Shown: positions 7,611-11,899 of the stretch, in pieces | Layout of the letters: the number at the start of each line of letters is the position of its first letter | Position numbering within the stretch: position 1 is the first letter of the stretch | NCBI GenBank assembly: GCA_002317325.1 | Contig: DCJB01000020.1 | Location: forward strand, 32,967 to 44,865 | From: Bacteroidales bacterium UBA1711 | GTDB taxonomy: Bacteria > Bacteroidota > Bacteroidia > Bacteroidales > P3 | Direction of reading: 5' to 3' | Length of the DNA stretch: 11,899 nt | Translations under genes and position numbers: made by a program | The notes under the pieces: generated by a model | Seen by the model: the letters and a program-made list of their open reading frames with translations, nothing else | What the model was told of the DNA's origin: nothing | The model's database searches: none

Positions 7611-7618
7611 CAAATATA
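7611..7618 (-). promoter_or_regulatory. Promoter -7 element for the HD gene
   Basis: The minus strand reads TATATTTG, a perfect TAnnTTTG match, preceded by an A-tract (7621-7628 on the plus strand is all T). No clear -33 TTTG is seen. Transcription would start near 7605, giving a leader of roughly 125 nt to the HD gene and possibly reading on through the 173-aa ORF into the helicase. Confidence 0.55.
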
Positions 7619-7734
7619 CGTTTTTTTTCTTATTAGTCCGCCTTTTGCATTTGGACGGTTGAGGGCGGGGGTCGCCTACGATTGGGGACGGGGCGGGTGC
7701 GGCGGAGGCTGGGCGGCGGAGGCGGCGGAATTTT

Positions 7735-7768
7735 TTTGGGGCGGAATGAGAAAAAAGGCGTATTTTTG
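7735..7768 (+). promoter_or_regulatory. Promoter for the SAM hydroxide adenosyltransferase gene
   Basis: TTTG at 7735-7738 and TATTTTTG at 7761-7768 fit the Bacteroidota -33 and -7 elements, with a 22-bp gap that is slightly long. Transcription would begin near 7774, about 70 nt before the ATG at 7844. It is oriented away from the minus-strand element at 7611-7618, so this intergenic region carries divergent promoters. Confidence 0.6.
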
Positions 7769-7843
7769 CATTTTGCCGGGCGGAGCAGTATGCGGTGCGT
7801 CCGGCGTGTATGTCACCCTGTTACGCAAAACTCTGCCGCCATC

Positions 7844-8674
7844 ATGAACACCATATCTCCGTCCCGCCCGACCATCGTCACGCTGACGACCGACTGGGGC
7901 AGCCGCGACTTCTTTGTGGGCCGCATGAAGGGGAGGCTGCTCTCCTATATTCCCGACGCGCAGATTGTTGACATCACCCACGACATAGAGCCCTTCCAGC
8001 TGCAGCGGGCCATCTTTGTGGCGCGGCACGCGTGCATGGAGTTCCCTGCGGAGACCATCCACATCATAGACGTGTCCACCTGCGCCGACGCTGAGCACCC
8101 CCTGCTGGCGGTGCGGCACGGGGGGCAGTACTACCTGTGCGCGGACAACCAGCTGCCGCACGCCCTGTTCGGCGACCCCGCAGGGGGTGGTGCGGCGGAG
8201 GGCGACGGCATGGCGGTGATAGGCGGCGCGGAGGCGGCGGAAGGTGCGGGCAACTTTGCGGCGTGCGACCTGCTGTGCAAGGCGGCGTCGCTGCTGGCCC
8301 ACGGGGCTCAGCTGTCGGACTTGGGGCCGGCGCCGGCGCGGCTGAACCGATACACGCCCTACTGCAACGCGGTGTCGGGCAGCCGGGTGGTGACGCACAT
8401 AGCCTATATTGACGGATACGGCAACGCGTATCTGAACCTCGAATACGAGGAGTTTGAGCGGCTGCGGGCGGGGCGGGGCTTCGCCATGCGGGTGTGGGAG
8501 CACACGCTGACGCGCATGTGTCCGCGCTACTGCGACGACCGGCGGGGCGGCGGGCGGGGGCTGCTGCTGACGGTGTCTTCTACGGGGCTGCTGGAGCTGG
8601 CCGTATATGAGGGGTGCGCCGAGCGGCTGTGCAATCTGAAAGTGATGCAGCAGGTGGCGATTGAGTTCAGATAG
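7844..8674 (+). CDS. S-adenosyl-L-methionine hydroxide adenosyltransferase (DUF62 / SAM-HAT)
   Basis: This 276-residue protein belongs to the SAM hydroxide adenosyltransferase/chlorinase family, whose ordinary members hydrolyse SAM to adenosine and L-methionine. The N-terminal domain opens with the hallmark IVTLTTDWGSRDFFVGRMKG (11-30, normally TTDFG), then IVDITHDIEPF (41-51), TIHIIDVSTC (71-80) and CADNQL (99-104). The smaller C-terminal domain contains AYIDGYGNAYLNL (197-209) and SSTGLLELAVYEG (245-257). Where many homologues have VDPGVGSERRP, this protein has IIDVSTCADAEHP, so the usual Arg is not evident; Bacteroidota members often differ here. A Gly/Ala-rich stretch at about 110-136 looks like a low-complexity insertion. 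I chose ATG 7844 because the open frame upstream is promoter and G-rich leader. It is a single gene, convergent with the ABC-3C operon, and markedly richer in GC than both flanking islands. Confidence 0.9.
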   Translation: MNTISPSRPTIVTLTTDWGSRDFFVGRMKGRLLSYIPDAQIVDITHDIEPFQLQRAIFVARHACMEFPAETIHIIDVSTCADAEHPLLAVRHGGQYYLCADNQLPHALFGDPAGGGAAEGDGMAVIGGAEAAEGAGNFAACDLLCKAASLLAHGAQLSDLGPAPARLNRYTPYCNAVSGSRVVTHIAYIDGYGNAYLNLEYEEFERLRAGRGFAMRVWEHTLTRMCPRYCDDRRGGGRGLLLTVSSTGLLELAVYEGCAERLCNLKVMQQVAIEFR

Positions 8675-8710
8675 GGAGAGGGGAATCCAGTTACAGCCCC
8701 CATCCTCTAA

Positions 8711-8732
8711 TGAAAATACGGACTTTCTGTAT
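8711..8732 (-). terminator. Probable terminator of the ABC-3C operon
   Basis: Two bases after the ATPase gene's stop codon (8735-8737), the minus strand forms a 7-bp stem with one G-U pair (ATACAGA / TCCGTAT, 3-nt loop) followed by TTTTCATT. The stem is short and AT-rich but the position and T-rich tail suit an intrinsic terminator at the end of a convergent gene pair. The whole intergenic gap is only 60 bp. Confidence 0.4.
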
Positions 8733-8734
8733 CA

Positions 8735-10495
8735 TCAAAAACTGATGCCAAACAGTTTTCCCGAATCATCCTCATCACTAAGCTTCAAACAGACCGAGGA
8801 ATACGGGAAAGCACCTTCGAAGCCATTTGTGTATTTTGGAATATCAGAATTGATGATGGTGAGAATATATTGCAGTCCGTATTCGTTGCATATTCGTTGA
8901 GTGACATTCAAGAGTCTAATCTTGATTCTGTCATCCAACCCTTCCATCACTCCATCATGATATACGAACCGATAAAACGAATGTTTGGCGTTATGAATAA
9001 GCAATGATAAGTCAAATGCAACACACAACAGTTTTTTGTAAGATGTCCCATCTGCCTCAGAAGTTGTGATATTGGTTGTAGTTTGGTAATCAGCATCAAA
9101 CTCAACATTCCCGTCGGAATTCTGTTTGATAGAGATAATGGCATTGTTGCCCGTAACTTCTGTAATAATCTGGTTGAAGATACGGTTAATTTCAGCATGG
9201 GCACGTCCGTCAATAGCCTCTCCTATGGCAGCAACACACTCTTTACGTTCATTCCTCAACGTTTCTATTGCTGCTCTAATGGTTGAAGTATTGTCTATGA
9301 GTCTCAATTTTTCAGACAACAATTTCAACTCCCCTTCAACGGTTGCCAACTCTTTCTGATAAACCTTAAACTTCGAATAGACATCTGCTTCCGTAAGCAA
9401 TGATATCTTCTCGCTTCGCTGATTCTGCTGGCGCTGAATCTGAAAATTTATCTGCACCAATTCATCCTGTAACCTCGTAAGATTATCAACCAAATATTTC
9501 TGACGCTCAGAAGATATTGAGTCCGTAAACGATTCTAATTCCTCGAACCTTTTTGATAAACTCTCCGGAAAGAAAAGAGACACCTCATCATACAAATCCT
9601 TCAACTTGCTTAACCGAACAGCTGGCCGAATCTGTGACAAAGATTCGTTGATTTTTTTTATTTCATGAGAGAGGCGATAGCGTTCGGCATTCAGCTGTTG
9701 CAATTCAACATCAATTGACTCAATCAACTGTTTGGTAACGCCTTTATCCTGTGAATAGAAATTGAACTTATCAATCTCTGCTTCTGCTCTTTCTTTTTCT
9801 TGAGTTTTAACATCTAAGAGGCCAACTATTTTATCCCTTTCGGCAACATCAATATTGGCTTGCTTTTGAAGCGTCCTTATTTCGTTCCCCCTCTTTTCAA
9901 TCTCTTCATCCTTTTCAAGTTTTCTCCTCACCAAATCACCATCGAAACCAAGCAGGTCAAAAACAAAAGGTTTCCAATAGATATGCTTGCCGGTGAACTT
10001 TCCTAATTGGAACACATCCAAATAATCCTTTTGAGTACGCAAAAAATAGGTGATGGACTTGCGGAATGGCCATGACACCAACACATCGAATGCCAAATAC
10101 TCGTTGAGTTTTTGTTTTGCATCCATGAAAGGCACATCTTCATCATCCCATTCTGCAGGAGGAATAAAGTCTGTAAGTTTATACTGGTTTCGCTTAAATG
10201 ATATCTTGGATGGGGCTGAAACACCACGTCTAATAACCAAATACCCACCCTGATTCAACTTAACCTCAAGATAGAATATTTGTCCGGCGAAAACGTCATT
10301 TGCCAAAAGAGCGGACTTCCTACTAAACGTATTAAGCAACAAAAAATCTATTACATAAAGCAAGGATGTCTTGCCCAAATTATGCGTATCTTTTTTGTTA
10401 CGAGTGTCTTGAATATTTGCCAAGACAATATTGTAACCCTCATTGAAGCTTACATTCTTAAACTGCTGGTTGGAAAAAACCTTCTCAAGTTTCAT
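8735..10495 (-). CDS. ABC-3C system SMC-like ATPase, DUF2326 family
   Basis: From ATG 10495 this is a 586-residue SMC/Rad50-like ABC ATPase of the DUF2326 (COG5293-like) family, the motor component of ABC three-component conflict systems. An N-terminal head carries a P-loop near residues 37-45 (HNLGKTSLL) that lacks the usual leading glycine. A long charged, heptad-like coiled coil spans about residues 185-445. The C-terminal head has TSYKKLLCVAFDLSLLIHN and a Walker B/D-loop region FVYHDGVMEGLDD (about 520-532), characteristic of DUF2326. Like related SMC proteins it is expected to bind DNA and act with the two co-encoded partners. Its ATG overlaps the middle-component stop by 11 nt, so translation is probably coupled; a TTG three codons upstream is the less likely start. 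The gene is clearly AT-richer than mutA or the helicase gene. Confidence 0.9.
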   Translation of the reverse strand: MKLEKVFSNQQFKNVSFNEGYNIVLANIQDTRNKKDTHNLGKTSLLYVIDFLLLNTFSRKSALLANDVFAGQIFYLEVKLNQGGYLVIRRGVSAPSKISFKRNQYKLTDFIPPAEWDDEDVPFMDAKQKLNEYLAFDVLVSWPFRKSITYFLRTQKDYLDVFQLGKFTGKHIYWKPFVFDLLGFDGDLVRRKLEKDEEIEKRGNEIRTLQKQANIDVAERDKIVGLLDVKTQEKERAEAEIDKFNFYSQDKGVTKQLIESIDVELQQLNAERYRLSHEIKKINESLSQIRPAVRLSKLKDLYDEVSLFFPESLSKRFEELESFTDSISSERQKYLVDNLTRLQDELVQINFQIQRQQNQRSEKISLLTEADVYSKFKVYQKELATVEGELKLLSEKLRLIDNTSTIRAAIETLRNERKECVAAIGEAIDGRAHAEINRIFNQIITEVTGNNAIISIKQNSDGNVEFDADYQTTTNITTSEADGTSYKKLLCVAFDLSLLIHNAKHSFYRFVYHDGVMEGLDDRIKIRLLNVTQRICNEYGLQYILTIINSDIPKYTNGFEGAFPYSSVCLKLSDEDDSGKLFGISF

Positions 10496-10727
10496 GGATA
10501 ACAATAAACGAGTCCGACACCTGATTGTATGAAATACGGTTCAACAGGTAGAGGAATGACAAGGCATACTCAAAATTATCACCCATACCCTTCCCCACTT
10601 GCTTTTCCAAATACTTCTTCAAATCATCGTAGTTAATAATACCACTTGCTGCAATCTGCTTTAACGCAAGGCCAGCAATATAAGGAACTGAAGTACCGAT
10701 ATCCGTATGTTTATCTGGAGCTATCAT
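10485..10727 (-). CDS. ABC-3C system middle component (80 aa)
   Basis: This is an 80-residue protein with the N-terminal motif MIAPDKHTD, followed by a predicted small helical fold (SVPYIAGLALKQIAA, then YDDLKKYLEKQVG and FEYALSFLYLLNRISY) ending in VSDSFIVI. The PxKH start, the size and the 'LSFLYLLNRI'-type helix fit the small ABC-3C middle-component families, which probably bridge the ATPase and the effector/CTD component. I cannot assign which numbered middle-component family it belongs to (MC6- and MC8-like both seem possible). The ATG overlaps the upstream stop as ATGA and the 3' end overlaps the ATPase start, marking tight translational coupling in a three-gene operon. Confidence 0.8.
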   Translation of the reverse strand: MIAPDKHTDIGTSVPYIAGLALKQIAASGIINYDDLKKYLEKQVGKGMGDNFEYALSFLYLLNRISYNQVSDSFIVIHET

Positions 10728-11650
10728 GATTTTCGTCCAATATCACAATTGCAATACATATAGTGGAGCACTGTCCTGACAAGCCTCTTGTTACCACCCA
10801 GTTCTTCTGAATACCTACTGATAACCGAATCATATATTGCTTCCAAAACATATTGAAAGCCATAGAACTGATCCCTACTCAAGGTTATTTTTGCATTCAA
10901 TTCACTTACAGCACTATCGTAATATTCCGCAATCTCATTATTTGCAGGTTCGGACAAAAACACTTTGATCCTCTCAAAGTCATCCATCGAAATCCGAATA
11001 ACATCCTGGAAATAATCCTGACCCATTTTGTTAAGAATGTTCTTTCTCTCAAGTCCAGGATACTCAAAGACATCTTCTTCCAAAGGGTGGAAGTGTGTTG
11101 ATTTGACATAGTGAGCAAGAGAAACGACAACAGATTCAATATCAGACTCGTCAAATTCAAACGGTAGCAACAGTCTATTCAACTCAGCCTGTCTCACTAC
11201 GTCCGGATACTTTCCTAATAAGTCTTGTATCTTCTCATCTGCGACAAGGATTGTAGGGACACCCGTTTCATCCTTAATTTTCTTTTCAATGACCGAATCC
11301 TTGATTCCAGTCAGCTTGCAATTCGTGAATAACAAATAGAAATCAATATCGCCATTCGCCTTCAATTTCTTGATAGACGGGATAATCTCATGATTCAGTC
11401 GCCTGCTGAAATCCGAATCCGAACAGCTTGCATTAATCTTTTCGGTATGCTTTGCCTGTATGATAATTTTTCCATCCCATGGCTGTGCTTCGCTTGGAAT
11501 ACAATTCGCTCTACCTATAAACTTTCCATCCTTACCACCATCTTTGCCCTTTGCAAACGGAATCGTTGCCTGACCAAGTATATGGTTGCAAATCATGACA
11601 ACCATGCGTTCAAAGTCGTCACAATTCATATTGTAGAGCGGATATCTCAT
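10724..11650 (-). CDS. ABC-3C effector/CTD component with Mrr-like restriction-endonuclease domain
   Basis: This 308-residue protein is the first gene of the operon. Its N-terminal half looks like a PD-(D/E)XK nuclease of the Mrr type: E14 in a leading helix, FAKGKDGGKDGKF (32-44, D41 as the acidic catalytic residue) and KIIIQAKH (61-68, Q65-x-K67). These fit the GxDGGxDG...QxK pattern of nucleases that cut invading or modified DNA. The C-terminal half (about 165-308) has the ABC-3C CTD signature, ending in RTVLHYMYCNCDIGRKS. The expected role is an effector nuclease controlled through the middle component and the DUF2326 ATPase. The ATG at 11650 follows an A/G-rich stretch (AAAGGAAAAG), and a promoter element lies 70 bp upstream. 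No signal peptide or membrane segment is seen. Function is inferred from family and context only. Confidence 0.85.
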   Translation of the reverse strand: MRYPLYNMNCDDFERMVVMICNHILGQATIPFAKGKDGGKDGKFIGRANCIPSEAQPWDGKIIIQAKHTEKINASCSDSDFSRRLNHEIIPSIKKLKANGDIDFYLLFTNCKLTGIKDSVIEKKIKDETGVPTILVADEKIQDLLGKYPDVVRQAELNRLLLPFEFDESDIESVVVSLAHYVKSTHFHPLEEDVFEYPGLERKNILNKMGQDYFQDVIRISMDDFERIKVFLSEPANNEIAEYYDSAVSELNAKITLSRDQFYGFQYVLEAIYDSVISRYSEELGGNKRLVRTVLHYMYCNCDIGRKS

Positions 11651-11720
11651 TTCTTTTCCTTTTTACGCACTATCGACATTCTGCCTATAGACTACTCACC
11701 CCATACACAAATTCATGCTG

Positions 11721-11728
11721 CAAAATTA
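11721..11728 (-). promoter_or_regulatory. Promoter -7 element of the ABC-3C operon
   Basis: The minus strand reads TAATTTTG, matching TAnnTTTG. A degenerate TTCG at 11747-11750 lies at about the right distance for a -33 TTTG. Transcription would start near 11714, leaving a leader of about 64 nt before the ATG at 11650. No operator-like inverted repeat is evident. Confidence 0.5.
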
Positions 11729-11876
11729 CTCATTTTTTCTTGGATACGAATGATCCTTACCCATTTTTTACTGTTTTCCGATGCAACAGACACTTCATGG
11801 TTCATTTTTCGCAATAACTGCCTGCCATCAGAAAAAGTCTAACATCTCTACAGCGAAATCCGAAGTGAGGGGTCAA

Positions 11877-11899
11877 GGGGGCGGGGGGGGGGGGGGAGG
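11877..11899 (+). repeat. Poly-G tract at window end
   Basis: GGGGG, a C, 14 consecutive Gs (11883-11896), then AGG. The abrupt change from moderately AT-rich leader sequence to almost pure G suggests a sequencing or assembly artefact at a contig end. A natural G-tract acting as a phase-variable or quadruplex element cannot be excluded. Apart from the promoter and leader of the ABC-3C operon, I see no gene in 11651-11899. Confidence 0.7.

Noticed and set aside
7479..7613. N-terminal extension of the HD protein (45 extra residues)
   Set aside because: It would be translated from Pro/Arg-rich low-complexity leader containing the inverted repeat and beginning at or upstream of the likely transcription start. 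The family N-terminus fits the ATG at 7478 or 7463.
7682..7843. N-terminal extension of the SAM-HAT protein (54 extra residues)
   Set aside because: It spans the predicted promoter and a Gly/Arg-rich run. SAM-HAT proteins start a few residues before the TLTTD motif, matching ATG 7844.
11390..11842. 150-codon plus-strand frame opposite the start of the nuclease/CTD gene
   Set aside because: It is antisense to a well-supported gene and to its promoter and leader, with no recognisable domain.
1..11899. CRISPR array, tRNA/rRNA gene, insertion sequence or integrase
   Set aside because: I looked for spaced direct repeats, cloverleaf-like segments, transposase or recombinase motifs and terminal inverted repeats and found none I could support, so the mode of entry of the two AT-rich islands is unknown.

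Overview
The window looks like part of a Bacteroidales (Bacteroidota) chromosome of fairly high GC content. Three things point there: three or four intergenic sites match the Bacteroidota sigma-ABfr -7 element TAnnTTTG (3033-3040, 7611-7618, 7761-7768, 11721-11728), start codons lack clear Shine-Dalgarno sequences, and the core genes (separate methylmalonyl-CoA mutase small subunit, LptF/G-type permease, AddA-like helicase-nuclease, Bacteroidota-type SAM hydroxide adenosyltransferase) resemble the forms found in that order. Genus cannot be settled from the sequence alone.

Layout, left to right. 33-2996 (minus): mutA followed 3 nt later by an LptF/LptG-family lipopolysaccharide-export permease, probably one transcription unit from a promoter at 3033-3040. 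3164-6328 (minus): a large AddA/RecB-like UvrD-family helicase with an intact C-terminal RecB-type nuclease domain. 6303-7478 (minus): a visibly AT-richer patch with a short HD-domain protein and an unrecognised 173-residue protein. These two lie in the same reading frame, separated by one TGA and 15 open codons. 7479-7843: a G-rich divergent intergenic region with one promoter-like element facing each way. 7844-8674 (plus): a very GC-rich SAM hydroxide adenosyltransferase (DUF62) gene, the only plus-strand gene. 8735-11650 (minus): a second AT-richer island holding three overlapping genes, which I read as a complete ABC three-component (ABC-3C) conflict system. 11651-11899: leader and promoter-like element of that operon, ending in a near-homopolymeric G tract.

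The core genes encode propionate/succinate metabolism (MutA), outer-membrane biogenesis (LptF/G), double-strand break processing (AddA) and SAM breakdown (SAM-HAT). The most interesting content is the ABC-3C cassette. It comprises an effector/C-terminal component with an N-terminal Mrr-like nuclease domain, an 80-residue middle component, and an SMC-like DUF2326 coiled-coil ATPase, packed with 4-nt and about 11-nt overlaps. ABC-3C systems are a predicted class of anti-invader systems known from comparative genomics, so the class is described, but this instance is worth testing. The second point of interest is the HD/173-residue pair, which may be a decayed or interrupted gene from a longer HD-domain conflict-protein family inserted next to the helicase gene.
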